DNA of 61,891 bases from positions 1 to 61,891 of the forward strand of contig CAIMUP010000037.1 in NCBI GenBank assembly GCA_903844645.1. The letters run 5' to 3'. The notes under the pieces were generated by a model. It saw only the letters and a list, made by a program, of their open reading frames with translations, searched no databases and was not told the DNA's origin. Each line of letters opens with the position of its first letter. The first letter of the stretch is position 1. This DNA is from an uncultured Bacteroidota bacterium. GTDB lineage: Bacteria; Bacteroidota; Bacteroidia; AKYH767-A; JABDAW01. Of the stretch, positions 1-8,333 are shown one piece after another. A program made the position numbers and the translations under genes.

Positions 1-362
1 GCATAGATTTTACAACTCTCATTAAACACACTTGCCTGATGGAGGATGGTTGTTTTGCCCGTGAATATATTCAGCCTTTCGTAGTTCACATCGGCATTCC
101 AGGTGCGCTTGTAATAAGTTGTCGGATGGACGAAAAATACATCTACCAAAGCACTGTCTTCATTCACTTTTAATCCTGAATTCAAGGGAATGAGATGGGC
201 GTTATCTTTTTTATTAGGCAATGCAGCCCAGGTATTTTCATTGGAGTAATCGGGCTTAGGAGGCGGGATAAAGGATTCAAAATCGCCACGAGGACGGATG
301 AAACAGGAGGAGAAATTAATAAGAAAAACTACGGCAAATGCCAAGCGAATAAAGGCTTTCAT
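1..362 (-). CDS. DUF3089-family lipoprotein, 3' end cut by window edge
   Basis: Reading the minus strand from the ATG at 362 gives an open frame to the left edge, so the C-terminal part lies outside the window. The first 20 residues are a lipoprotein signal ending in the lipobox FSSC, with Cys20 the predicted lipidated residue. The following sequence carries WAALP (after about residue 40), VDVFFVHPTTYY and a WNADVN/QASVF series, which I recognise as the N-terminal half of DUF3089 (alpha/beta-hydrolase-like, function unknown). An envelope-anchored protein is therefore likely. No substrate can be named. Confidence 0.72.
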   Translation of the reverse strand, partial: MKAFIRLAFAVVFLINFSSCFIRPRGDFESFIPPPKPDYSNENTWAALPNKKDNAHLIPLNSGLKVNEDSALVDVFFVHPTTYYKRTWNADVNYERLNIFTGKTTILHQASVFNESCKIY

Positions 363-449
363 TCAATGAGAAAAGATATAATAAGATTTACCCCTGATAC
401 TTTTGGCATCAGGAAAGATGTGATGAAATAAAAAAGAATCAAACCTAAA

Positions 450-863
450 CTATCCTACCAAATGATGGAGCAAGAACTCGTTGATCGGACCAAAAACATA
501 GTCCTCCCAGCCGCTCTCATGATTCTTGGTTTCTTTTAGGTTGGGGAGTTTGTGATGTTCCAGCTTTACCTCCGTGCCACCATCCGTGGCGGGAGATAAA
601 ACGTAGGAAACCACCGAATCTTCCCACTCTTTCTTAAAGTCATCCGGTCTCCAGGTGTAGGAAAGCGATTTGCCGGGAACAAAATCCAGCACTTCGCCTT
701 TCACCCAACCGTCAAACATTTCAAATTTGCCGCCCACCTTGGGTTCGACAAGAGCTTTTCCGCCACCCCAAAGGGCGACCTTTTCCTGATCGGTGAGAAG
801 CTCAAAAACCTCATCAGGCGCGGCATTCACGTGGAATGTCATTTCAATAGAATACGCTGTCAT
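450..863 (-). CDS. SRPBCC/AHSA1-type START-like protein
   Basis: This 137-residue protein has the pattern of the AHSA1 (activator of Hsp90 ATPase homolog 1-like) branch of the SRPBCC fold. It opens with a strand ending FHVNAAPDEVFELLTD, continues through GGKFEMFDGWVKGEVLDF, and closes with the helix GWEDYVFGPINEFL. Such proteins form a hydrophobic ligand-binding helix-grip cavity; bacterial members are mostly of unknown ligand. It has no signal peptide, so it is probably cytoplasmic. It is monocistronic, between the DUF3089 gene and an unknown gene. Confidence 0.85.
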   Translation of the reverse strand: MTAYSIEMTFHVNAAPDEVFELLTDQEKVALWGGGKALVEPKVGGKFEMFDGWVKGEVLDFVPGKSLSYTWRPDDFKKEWEDSVVSYVLSPATDGGTEVKLEHHKLPNLKETKNHESGWEDYVFGPINEFLLHHLVG

Positions 864-965
864 AGTATTAGTTATTTATGAAGGGGTAAAATTAATAAAT
901 TTCTTTATAAACAAAAAACTATTATTTCAGGATTTTATTTTATTTGAAAAACGAAAACCAAAAAG

Positions 966-997
966 AAAAGCCCTCCGACTTATCATCCGAGGGCTTC
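966..997 (-). terminator. Hairpin terminator downstream of the 317-residue unknown gene
   Basis: Read on the minus strand, AAGCCCTC and GAGGGCTT form an eight-base-pair stem around an imperfect 13-base interior, followed by TTCTTTTT. It starts about 25 bases after the stop of the gene at 1023-1976 and fits an intrinsic terminator for that gene. Confidence 0.65.
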
Positions 998-1022
998 CAA
1001 ATTCTTAAATCACAGTCCTTCA

Positions 1023-1976
1023 TCAATCCTTATGAACCACACGCCAAACCTCCATATTCCCCTTATTATGCGTAGATAAATTCACAAACCGAAGATTCTC
1101 ACTATAAGTATTTTGCTTCACATCCCCAGGGTTAAAAGTAATTTTATTCCCCTCATTAATCGGCTTATCCAAATCATACATATACACCACCTCCGCCCCC
1201 AAATTCTTAATATCCTTCAACTTCACCGCATTATGAATATCCTTATGCCCAGCCTCTTTCACACCCACCTCCTGCTTCATCTGATGCGGAGGATGGATAA
1301 TTTCATACTGAATACCATAAGTAAAAAGAGCAAGCGTAGTAGCCGATACAAACACAGCCGATTCAGCAGCAGTATGAGTCAATTGATAATCGTCATACAA
1401 CTCATTTTTCTTCACCATTTTAGCATTCGTCAAACTCCGCGAAACCTCCAACTGCCCCGTATAAAGCAATTCACTATGCTCCAAATCAGTCTTCGCACTC
1501 GCACAACTCCCCGGAAAACCATCCGGCATACCCCCATCAACCATCGCCGAACCATTCGTCCCAATAAACGAAATCAAAGAAGTAATCAACTCCAAAGCAT
1601 CCCCATAATTATGCGTCGAACCATCAAAATGAGCATAACCCGCCTGATTTTTCTTCGTCCCCAACAAAACCTTATCCCCCTTCCACTTAAAATCCATGAA
1701 GCCCATACCCGTCTTAAAAACCCCATGAACATTCGCCATCTCCACACCCCGCGCATCATGAAATTCCTTATCATTAGCCTCCCGAGTATGCTCATCAGGC
1801 ATCAGCTTAACAGCAGTGAACTTCGCACGGTTAGCCGCCTCCCGAGCAGCCGTCATCATAGTATTCACCGCAAAAAGAGGACCATGAAAATCATGCTCCG
1901 CCGTCAACCCAATCTCATAGATACGATAAAAATCATCCTCCGTACCCTTGTACTTTTTTATTAAAATCTCTTCCAT
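1023..1976 (-). CDS. Unrecognised 317-residue cytoplasmic protein
   Basis: I do not recognise a family. The protein has no signal peptide or membrane segment and is rich in His, Asn and Asp. Noticeable stretches are TAEHDFHGPLFAVNTMM near residue 25, NVHGVFKTGMGFMDFKWKG near residue 82, and DGGMPDGFPGSCASAKTDLE near residue 147. Several short segments resemble enzyme loops but match no motif I can name. The opposite strand also carries a 283-codon open frame (1113-1964), which I take as a shadow because the minus frame is longer, has a normal composition and is followed by a hairpin terminator. Its start faces repeat array 1. Confidence 0.6.
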   Translation of the reverse strand: MEEILIKKYKGTEDDFYRIYEIGLTAEHDFHGPLFAVNTMMTAAREAANRAKFTAVKLMPDEHTREANDKEFHDARGVEMANVHGVFKTGMGFMDFKWKGDKVLLGTKKNQAGYAHFDGSTHNYGDALELITSLISFIGTNGSAMVDGGMPDGFPGSCASAKTDLEHSELLYTGQLEVSRSLTNAKMVKKNELYDDYQLTHTAAESAVFVSATTLALFTYGIQYEIIHPPHQMKQEVGVKEAGHKDIHNAVKLKDIKNLGAEVVYMYDLDKPINEGNKITFNPGDVKQNTYSENLRFVNLSTHNKGNMEVWRVVHKD

Positions 1977-2054
1977 AGTTACTATTTTTTAGTTAGTTAA
2001 TTTCTACCAAGCCGCCAAAACTACATTAAATAAAGTAAACACCACCACAACAAG

Positions 2055-2455
2055 GAAAACTTTTTTTTAAAATAAGGAACATTTTTTTTGAGATAGAGCG
2101 AACTTTTTTTGAAATAAAGAACATTTTTTTTGAGATAGGATGAACTTTTTTGGAGATAAGGAACATTTTTTTTGAGATAAGAAACACTTTTTTTGAGATA
2201 AGAAACACTTTTTTTGAGATAAGAAGAATTTCAATCACCATCAACAAAACTTTTTTTGCGATAAAGAACAATTCACCACTTCTACCCAACAATTCACCAC
2301 TATTAAACAAGAATTCGGTGAATCACGCATAAAACCCTGTTTTTATAAACAGCTGATTAACAACACATCCAAACATCTTTTTTGAGATTCACAACACTTT
2401 TTTAAAAAAAGACAACATTTTTTTTGAGATAGACAACATTTTAATCACCCACCAC
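2055..2455. repeat. Array 1: degenerate 21-bp tandem repeats, T-rich
   Basis: This fills most of the 576-base divergent gap between the genes starting at 1976 and 2553. The clearest units run from about 2055 to 2240: a 5-6 base purine-rich start (GAACA or AAACAC), a run of 6-8 T, then GAGATAAG, each totalling 21 bases. Further copies lie at about 2370-2440. Between them are two consecutive 21-base units beginning AACAATTCACCACT, a different sequence with the same length. The arrangement reads open in several frames on both strands, which creates spurious ORFs with repeats such as FLISKKV. I see no ribosome site or conserved protein. TATCTTCG at 2521-2528 may be a weak promoter for the downstream gene. 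Confidence 0.9.
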
Positions 2456-2552
2456 AACATTTTTACAACCCCACCCACCCCCTTTACACCACAAAACAAG
2501 ATTTTCCCCACCCAAATCCCTATCTTCGCCTCCTTAATTAATAAAATATACA

Positions 2553-2999
2553 ATGATGAAACGAATGATATTGGTAATCGCGCTGGTGGGAGTGATGATG
2601 GGGAATAAAAGTTTTGGGGATGGTGATGGTGAAGGACTTGGTTTAATGTTTGGAGGGATAATACTCACTCTTCCTAATTTAGTTTTCACAGGAATAAATA
2701 TCGCTCAAGCTAACTCTCCTTATGAACATAGTGGAGTAATTCCATCCATCGGAATACTTACCGGCGGATTGGAAGTTTATGATGGAATAAAACTTGCAAT
2801 TCTCGATAGAAGGTATCATGGTAATAATGAGTTCTCTTCTTTATTTGTTTTCGTTGGATCGTTTACTGTAATTTCTGGCATCTTGAATTTAACAGCTAAT
2901 AAGAAACCCCAAGACACCCGCAGCAGTTGGAATCTCTATTCCTTCCCTGCCCGCGATAAAAGCATGGGCATGGGCATGAGTTTTAGTTTAAGGTTTTAA
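2553..2999 (+). CDS. Hypothetical exported or membrane protein, 148 residues
   Basis: No family is recognised. The N-terminal 22 residues form a signal peptide, followed by an acidic Gly/Asp patch and two or three hydrophobic stretches (around residues 28-50, 60-75 and 93-115). The C-terminus ends in aromatic Phe after MSFSLRF, a pattern common in outer-membrane or surface proteins of Bacteroidota. The stop overlaps the stop of the convergent methyltransferase by four bases. It could be an integral membrane protein instead of a barrel. Confidence 0.6.
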   Translation: MMKRMILVIALVGVMMGNKSFGDGDGEGLGLMFGGIILTLPNLVFTGINIAQANSPYEHSGVIPSIGILTGGLEVYDGIKLAILDRRYHGNNEFSSLFVFVGSFTVISGILNLTANKKPQDTRSSWNLYSFPARDKSMGMGMSFSLRF

Positions 3000-3673
3000 A
3001 GGAATTTCGACCTCGCAATCAAGCTCTTCGGGAAGCCATAAAACCGCTCCGTAATAAAATCGCTGCCTTGGAATAAGAACCGAAACTCGCGATCGGTCAG
3101 CATCCTGTTCTCTTCAAACCCCTGCGTCGCCTTATCGAAATCATACCCTCTGAATCGCATCAACAACTTCGTCTGCACATTCCGCGGAAGCCAATGAATA
3201 AAAGGAAAAACGTAATGCGGCTCCACCGGAAAGCCGTAGTTCGGCGTCTGAATAAAATAATATTTCGCAATCCGTTTTACTTCATTCCGCATCATCTTTA
3301 TCCGCCCCCAATTCCCCACATGCTCAATCACCGAATTAGAATGAGCAATGTCGAAATGCCCGTCCTCCACCGTATTCATGTCGCAAGCATCCGCAATCAA
3401 GGAAGAAAAATTCACGTTCTCAATCACCACCTCTTTGAAGATTTTATACTCCTCAATATTCGCCAACGTAATGTTGAACGTAATGCCTGCGAATTCATGA
3501 AAAGGGAAGATGCTCCAATAAAAATAATTCCCCCCGATGTCGCAAATCGAGACCGTATTTTTATTCTCTTTTTTAATCACCTCCCGAATAAAATCAGTCA
3601 GATGTTTGATCCTTTTCTTCCGCAACCGCGACCGGAAGGAATTCGGATTAGAAATGTCTATAAGGCTTGCCAT
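2996..3673 (-). CDS. Class I SAM-dependent methyltransferase
   Basis: A 225-residue protein. The SAM-binding motif I is VSICDIGGNY at residues 41-50, and the post-motif strand FDIAHSNSVIEHVG lies at 107-120, typical of the Methyltransf_11/23 fold. The C-terminal half (HWLPRNVQTKLLMRF, then MLTDREFRFLF) resembles methyltransferases found in polysaccharide clusters. It is the last gene of the minus-strand surface-polysaccharide run, 30 bases after the sulfotransferase, so a sugar or lipid-linked glycan is the likely substrate. That substrate is an inference from context. Confidence 0.8.
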   Translation of the reverse strand: MASLIDISNPNSFRSRLRKKRIKHLTDFIREVIKKENKNTVSICDIGGNYFYWSIFPFHEFAGITFNITLANIEEYKIFKEVVIENVNFSSLIADACDMNTVEDGHFDIAHSNSVIEHVGNWGRIKMMRNEVKRIAKYYFIQTPNYGFPVEPHYVFPFIHWLPRNVQTKLLMRFRGYDFDKATQGFEENRMLTDREFRFLFQGSDFITERFYGFPKSLIARSKFL

Positions 3674-3703
3674 AATGTTGCTGTTAGTGAATGTTAGCGA
3701 TGT

Positions 3704-4573
3704 TTAATGCCACCATGGGGAATTAAAAAGAAGGGTTATTTTGTCTTTCATAGAATATTTTTTACCGGATGACAAAGCTGTTTTCTCCATCACTATTTTG
3801 TCCTTCATCCGTAACCTGTTTCCATCAAACAAACAACCTGTCGTCAGCGGCGAATAATTTTTGGTGAGTTCAATAGAATGGGATAAATCCACTCCCAAAG
3901 TGTTGGAAATATAAGACAATGTTTTCTCTGGTTCGTTCGTCAAATCCTCCAGCGTGATGGTCGCTATCTTAGAATTCCTGCCGACTTTTTTCAGGATAAA
4001 TAAACAAAGGATATTCACACAGCAGAGGTATAAATTCGCCATCACCCAGCTCTTCGGGGGCTGCTCAATATCCTTCTTGGCAAAGGACTTCACGACCTCC
4101 ACCGGATTTCTTTTGATATACACAAAACAAATATTTTCTTTGTAAAGCTCCGACAAATGATAGCCCCTGCAAGGATATTTCGAGGAGTCCACGATGTATT
4201 CTTCGTCCACCTCCCCTGCCAATGTTTCAAAGAATGTTTCGAGGTATTCATGATAATCATTCATCGTCCTGTTCGTCTTCGACGCAAAAAGAATTCGTAA
4301 CACCCCGAGATGATATTCAAATTTATTGATGAGAATCTGCATACCCGCGAGGTCGTATTTTTTATAGTTACCAAGGAAGTTCATCCTGAATTTATCCCAG
4401 AAAAGAAACTTCGGACTCCCCGCATTCAGCAACGGCGGAACCCCCTGACGAATCGGAAACCGATTCAACTCCCCTGCACTAAATACCTGCGGATTATTTC
4501 CCAAAACAATATCCAATAAAGTCGTTCCGCTCCTCCCCGCCCCAATGATGTATATTATCTTTTTATTCATCAT
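3704..4573 (-). CDS. PAPS-dependent sulfotransferase
   Basis: A 289-residue cytoplasmic protein. The 5'-phosphosulfate loop is GAGRSGTTLLD at residues 11-21, and the 3'-phosphate-binding segment is YIKRNPVEVVKSF at 151-163, with the Arg and Ser spaced as in the sulfotransferase superfamily (Sulfotransfer_1/3). It would transfer sulfate from PAPS to a hydroxyl group. It begins one base after the stop of the acyltransferase gene, so the two are surely co-transcribed. It is the second sulfotransferase in the cluster and only distantly like the one at 7431-8333. Confidence 0.85.
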   Translation of the reverse strand: MMNKKIIYIIGAGRSGTTLLDIVLGNNPQVFSAGELNRFPIRQGVPPLLNAGSPKFLFWDKFRMNFLGNYKKYDLAGMQILINKFEYHLGVLRILFASKTNRTMNDYHEYLETFFETLAGEVDEEYIVDSSKYPCRGYHLSELYKENICFVYIKRNPVEVVKSFAKKDIEQPPKSWVMANLYLCCVNILCLFILKKVGRNSKIATITLEDLTNEPEKTLSYISNTLGVDLSHSIELTKNYSPLTTGCLFDGNRLRMKDKIVMEKTALSSGKKYSMKDKITLLFNSPWWH

Positions 4574-4574
4574 T

Positions 4575-5087
4575 TCATTTTCTGCTTTTAATAAATTTTG
4601 CCGGCGTTCCGCCTACTATCACATACTCCGGAACGTCCTTCGTTACCACTGATCCGGCAGCAACAATACTTCCTTTTCCGATCCTCACTCCGGGCATCAC
4701 GATGGCGTTCCTTCCTATCCATACATCGTCTTCAATGATCACTTTGTTGCCTTCTATTTTACCCTGTTGAACCATTGGTATGTCTGTTCGGGAAGAGTTG
4801 TGCATATTGGCGATGAGAGAGACATAAGGAGCTATCATTACATAGTCGCCAATCACCGCACCCTGTATGAATACCCGTTCGTTTATCTGGCAAGATTTAC
4901 CAATCGAAACTCGCCCCGGTCCGCTGATATAAATATGATCTTCAAAGCGCGTATTGTCGCCTTTCTTCATGATCTTCAACACCTTCACCATGTACCAAAC
5001 CCGAATGGTATTTGAAAATTTTACATAGCGATAATTAGGCAGATACGTTATTAAAATATAATAGAAGAAGTAAGCAAATCTTTTCAT
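4575..5087 (-). CDS. Left-handed beta-helix (hexapeptide repeat) acyltransferase
   Basis: A 170-residue member of the WbbJ/CatB-like O-acetyltransferases. From about residue 50 the sequence has hexapeptide repeats ([15 protein letters not shown], then [18 protein letters not shown]) and ends with the family's GGTPAKF near residue 160. His96 in ANMHNSS is in the position of the catalytic histidine. It probably acetylates a sugar of the glycan built by this cluster. It follows the GT4 gene by two bases. The hydrophobic N-terminal 35 residues could associate with the membrane. Confidence 0.87.
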   Translation of the reverse strand: MKRFAYFFYYILITYLPNYRYVKFSNTIRVWYMVKVLKIMKKGDNTRFEDHIYISGPGRVSIGKSCQINERVFIQGAVIGDYVMIAPYVSLIANMHNSSRTDIPMVQQGKIEGNKVIIEDDVWIGRNAIVMPGVRIGKGSIVAAGSVVTKDVPEYVIVGGTPAKFIKSRK

Positions 5088-5089
5088 GA

Positions 5090-6127
5090 CTATGCAGTTA
5101 AAGTATTGTATAATATAACCAGTTCGTTGCAGACATTCTGTAATGAAAATTGCTTGTTAGATTGCAAAGCATTTTGACAAAGCATTTTGTAGTTTTCATC
5201 AGTCATCATAGCATCTTTTTTCATTTCATCAGCTAAGTTTTCGGGTGTATTTTCTTTAAGAATAAAACCATTGAAGCCATCCACCACTTGATCTACCAAT
5301 CCTCCAGTAGGGGCTATAATTACAGGAGTTCCGCTGTACATACTCTCCGTAACAACTAAGCCAAAAGCATCTAATCGGGAACACATTACTAAGAATTTTG
5401 CTCGGTTGTATTGCTCCACCAATTTGTCATGGTCAATGTTTAAGAAGATGGAAATGTTGAAATCGTTTTTCAGCTTTTTGATCTCTTCTAAATATTCACC
5501 CGAGCCTACAAAACATATACGGAGATTTTTATCATTCAACAACTTTATGGCATCAATAAAAATATCTACGCCTTTGTATTCATAAAACGAACCTATAAAT
5601 AAGAAATCGTATTCTTTTTTAGTATTTTTTACGGAATAAAACTTAGTCGAATCAACACCTGCACAAAGAACTTTAGAACCGATAGGCTGTATATATTCTT
5701 CGATGTATCTTAACTCCTGATTACCCACGGCGAGGATGTAATCTATCTTCTTAGCAAATGCCCGATAGAGCTTTGAAGATATACCATTACCAATAAAATT
5801 GTTGTAATCAGAACCATGAAAAGTAACAACGATCTTAGTTCTTGGATAAATCACTTTATAAAAATACGCAAGAAAAAAATGTGCAGCAAAAGCATGCACA
5901 TGAACTATATCGAACCGCTTGAAAATTAAAGGGAGGAATCGAAAATAAAACATAAGATACTTAATAATTGATCCCCACATTCCAGTAAAAGTACGTTTCA
6001 TATAAAATAAATTTAAATTCAACAATGAATTGGTTTTAAGATATTCAAATTGATTCTTTACAAAGATGCCGGCATACGGTTTTTCAATGGAAGGATACAT
6101 GTTTGAAATAATTAGGATTCGCAGCAT
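5090..6127 (-). CDS. GT4-family glycosyltransferase
   Basis: A 345-residue GT-B retaining glycosyltransferase. The N-terminal Rossmann half includes [11 protein letters not shown] (75-85) and [11 protein letters not shown] (101-111). The C-terminal donor-binding domain begins near residue 172 with [19 protein letters not shown]. The usual EX7E motif reads DAFGLVVTE at 253-261, so the first acid is Asp instead of Glu; the second, Glu261, is kept. The substitution is conservative, and activity is plausible. It lies 9 bases after the polymerase gene. It would add a hexose or similar sugar to the growing repeat unit at the cytoplasmic face. Confidence 0.88.
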   Translation of the reverse strand: MLRILIISNMYPSIEKPYAGIFVKNQFEYLKTNSLLNLNLFYMKRTFTGMWGSIIKYLMFYFRFLPLIFKRFDIVHVHAFAAHFFLAYFYKVIYPRTKIVVTFHGSDYNNFIGNGISSKLYRAFAKKIDYILAVGNQELRYIEEYIQPIGSKVLCAGVDSTKFYSVKNTKKEYDFLFIGSFYEYKGVDIFIDAIKLLNDKNLRICFVGSGEYLEEIKKLKNDFNISIFLNIDHDKLVEQYNRAKFLVMCSRLDAFGLVVTESMYSGTPVIIAPTGGLVDQVVDGFNGFILKENTPENLADEMKKDAMMTDENYKMLCQNALQSNKQFSLQNVCNELVILYNTLTA

Positions 6128-6136
6128 TAATTTACT

Positions 6137-7447
6137 TTAAGGTATTTGTGGAGAAGCGAGAGCGAGGGCAATATGTGGAGCAATTTTTGAGCGGGTTCTA
6201 CTAGCTATAACATGTCGTTCCTTAGTTAATTGCACATTCAAGAAAATAGCATAAATCATGCATGGATAGGCATTTATCAGCAATGGGTGAACAACGAAAT
6301 ACACCAAGACAGTTAGAAAAATAATGTTAATATAATGCATTCTTTCGGGATGATATGTTAATGTTTTTTTGCAAAACAACCGTATGGTATTTAATAACCA
6401 AAAAATTAAACTTACTCCCAATAAACCCATTTCTCCGGCAATAGAAGCAAAATTACTATCATAAGCACCGCCTGTCATTGTATCAAAAACTCCACGACTT
6501 CCGATTTTGATATCATCATATACCTTACTGCCTAATGACAATGATGTTCCAAAGGTTGCCATGCCTGTTCCCACAGGGAAATGTAAGTACATAATCTTGA
6601 AACCGTTATAAATCATGATTCCACGCAAGTACTCTGATTCATCTTGCTTCTCGGTAATAGCAGTAAGATTTTTTTTTGTTCTATCAATAATAGATTGCCC
6701 CCATAAAACCAAAGAAACGGTGGAAATAACGGTAAGAGAGACAATAACAATAAACGATAGAATTTTATTTTTTTTACCTAATAATAAATAACCAAAAGAC
6801 AACGGTACAACAATCAACGGGGTACGACTGCCAATCAAAATGATACAAATTAAAGCGAAGATGATGGTTGAGATTACAATTTTGGTGTAACTGGGCATTC
6901 CATTGAAAAAATTAACATAGATAAAAATAAGGGATATTAATATTCCAAGATTATTTGGATGCATTTCAAAACCCATCATCCTTAATTTATTGTCTCGGAC
7001 CATGACATCTTGATTAAAATAATTATTAAACTGTTCTTGCAAAACAAAATTTATTAAAACCCCAAATGTAGATAAGGCGAGAGTTATCAAAAAAAGTCGT
7101 TTCATAAAGATATAATCATCTTTATAAATTTCGTAAATAACATAGAACATGATGAACCATTTTACATGGATAAAGGCGCATAGAATTATGTTGTTTATAG
7201 TCGAATAATATTTACTGAAAAGCGAAACAATTACAAAAATAAATATTGTAGCTAAAGGACGCAAAGCTAGTTTGTTCACTTTAAGAGTTGTCAATAATTG
7301 ATACCCGACAATTATTAAATATAATGCAACGAATACTGCATCAATATGCGTGAATAATTCATTGCCGGTAATGGATTCAAATAGCTTATTGTAAAGAAGC
7401 ATTACAATCATTATTGCAAAAAACCAAAGCTTAATTTGTCGCCCCAT
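6137..7447 (-). CDS. O-antigen polymerase/ligase-like membrane protein (Wzy-like)
   Basis: A 436-residue polytopic membrane protein with about ten to twelve hydrophobic segments. The central part carries MGFEMHPNNLGILISL and IGSRTPLIVVPLSFG, followed by a large periplasmic loop with FPVGTGMATFG, the arrangement of the Wzy_C/O-antigen ligase superfamily. In this cluster it most likely polymerises the flipped repeat unit; a ligase role cannot be excluded. Its start lies inside the 3' end of the upstream sulfotransferase gene (17-base overlap), showing translational coupling. Confidence 0.8.
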   Translation of the reverse strand: MGRQIKLWFFAIMIVMLLYNKLFESITGNELFTHIDAVFVALYLIIVGYQLLTTLKVNKLALRPLATIFIFVIVSLFSKYYSTINNIILCAFIHVKWFIMFYVIYEIYKDDYIFMKRLFLITLALSTFGVLINFVLQEQFNNYFNQDVMVRDNKLRMMGFEMHPNNLGILISLIFIYVNFFNGMPSYTKIVISTIIFALICIILIGSRTPLIVVPLSFGYLLLGKKNKILSFIVIVSLTVISTVSLVLWGQSIIDRTKKNLTAITEKQDESEYLRGIMIYNGFKIMYLHFPVGTGMATFGTSLSLGSKVYDDIKIGSRGVFDTMTGGAYDSNFASIAGEMGLLGVSLIFWLLNTIRLFCKKTLTYHPERMHYINIIFLTVLVYFVVHPLLINAYPCMIYAIFLNVQLTKERHVIASRTRSKIAPHIALALASPQIP

Positions 7448-8333
7448 TCTTGAAATTGATGTTTAATTTCTGATTAAGCTTCTCGGAATCTTCTTCAAAG
7501 TAATGTAACATTAAATCCGTAGAAACAACGACCGATTGCGACTCGTTCGGGTTCGATATTTTCGTAACATTTAATTCTCTTAGCCATGGAAGAAATTTTG
7601 TTAAGACAAATAATTTTGCAGAACGCGGTAGGATTGTCCTTAAAGTCTTTATGATAATTTTATTGTCAGTTATTAACAGGCTTTGAAGATATTTTGACCG
7701 CACCTCAACAGCTTCATTATAGTTTTTTGAGGCATCTATTTCAACATTCTTATCAATAGCTAAAAAATCAAATATGCGTGATAATATTTGCTTCGGGTTA
7801 GTTCTTAAATCTGAATCTTTAAGTAGAAGGAAATTTTCTTTTGGAAAGAATTCAAACCAATGCGTGAGATGCTTAAAATAAAGACCATTATAAAAATAAG
7901 TCAAGTCATAATTTGGCGAGCCAGCAGCCAATCTTTCGGGTTCTTTGTTGAAGGCATCAACAAGCGAATTGTTTTGGTTTTCCCAATTATTTTTTATAGC
8001 ATAGTTATATGCCGAAGTTGCTCGTTTCATAGGATCGCGGAGCATCACGATGAACTTCATCTCTGGGTTATATTCTTTCACTCTTTGAGGACATTTGGGA
8101 TTGGGAAGCATATGTACATACGAGCTTGCTATAACCTTTTGTCCTTTGAGTTTTGGAAAGAAAGAATGGTAGTATTTCTCACCTCGTTTGTAGTGTTCAT
8201 CATTTGAAAAATAGATTACTTCTTTCACCTCCGAGAAGTAGATATCAGGGTGTTGATTCAAATAATAAAACAAGGAAGTGGTTCCGGCTTTTTGAGTGCC
8301 TATGATTAATAAATTTACTTTTCCTTTCATCAA
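7431..8333 (-). CDS. PAPS-dependent sulfotransferase
   Basis: A 300-residue sulfotransferase-domain protein. The 5'-phosphosulfate loop is IGTQKAGTTSLFYYL at 11-25, followed by QHPDIYFSEVKE, and the 3'-phosphate motif is MLRDPMKRATSAYNY at 97-111 (Arg99, Ser107). This is the heparan-sulfate-sulfotransferase-like type often seen in bacterial capsule clusters. It overlaps the flippase stop by four bases (ATGA) and the polymerase start by 17, so it is fixed in the operon. Together with the gene at 3704 it implies a sulfated exopolysaccharide or glycolipid. Confidence 0.88.
   Translation of the reverse strand: MMKGKVNLLIIGTQKAGTTSLFYYLNQHPDIYFSEVKEVIYFSNDEHYKRGEKYYHSFFPKLKGQKVIASSYVHMLPNPKCPQRVKEYNPEMKFIVMLRDPMKRATSAYNYAIKNNWENQNNSLVDAFNKEPERLAAGSPNYDLTYFYNGLYFKHLTHWFEFFPKENFLLLKDSDLRTNPKQILSRIFDFLAIDKNVEIDASKNYNEAVEVRSKYLQSLLITDNKIIIKTLRTILPRSAKLFVLTKFLPWLRELNVTKISNPNESQSVVVSTDLMLHYFEEDSEKLNQKLNINFKNGATN

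Noticed and set aside
1113-1964. 283-codon plus-strand frame opposite the gene at 1023-1976
   Set aside because: It is shorter, rich in Ile/Arg/His in a way typical of antisense shadows, and lacks a promoter or leader.
5090-6127. GT4 protein as inactive because EX7E reads DX7E
   Set aside because: Asp253 is a conservative change, and all other motifs are intact. I note it but do not call it inactive.
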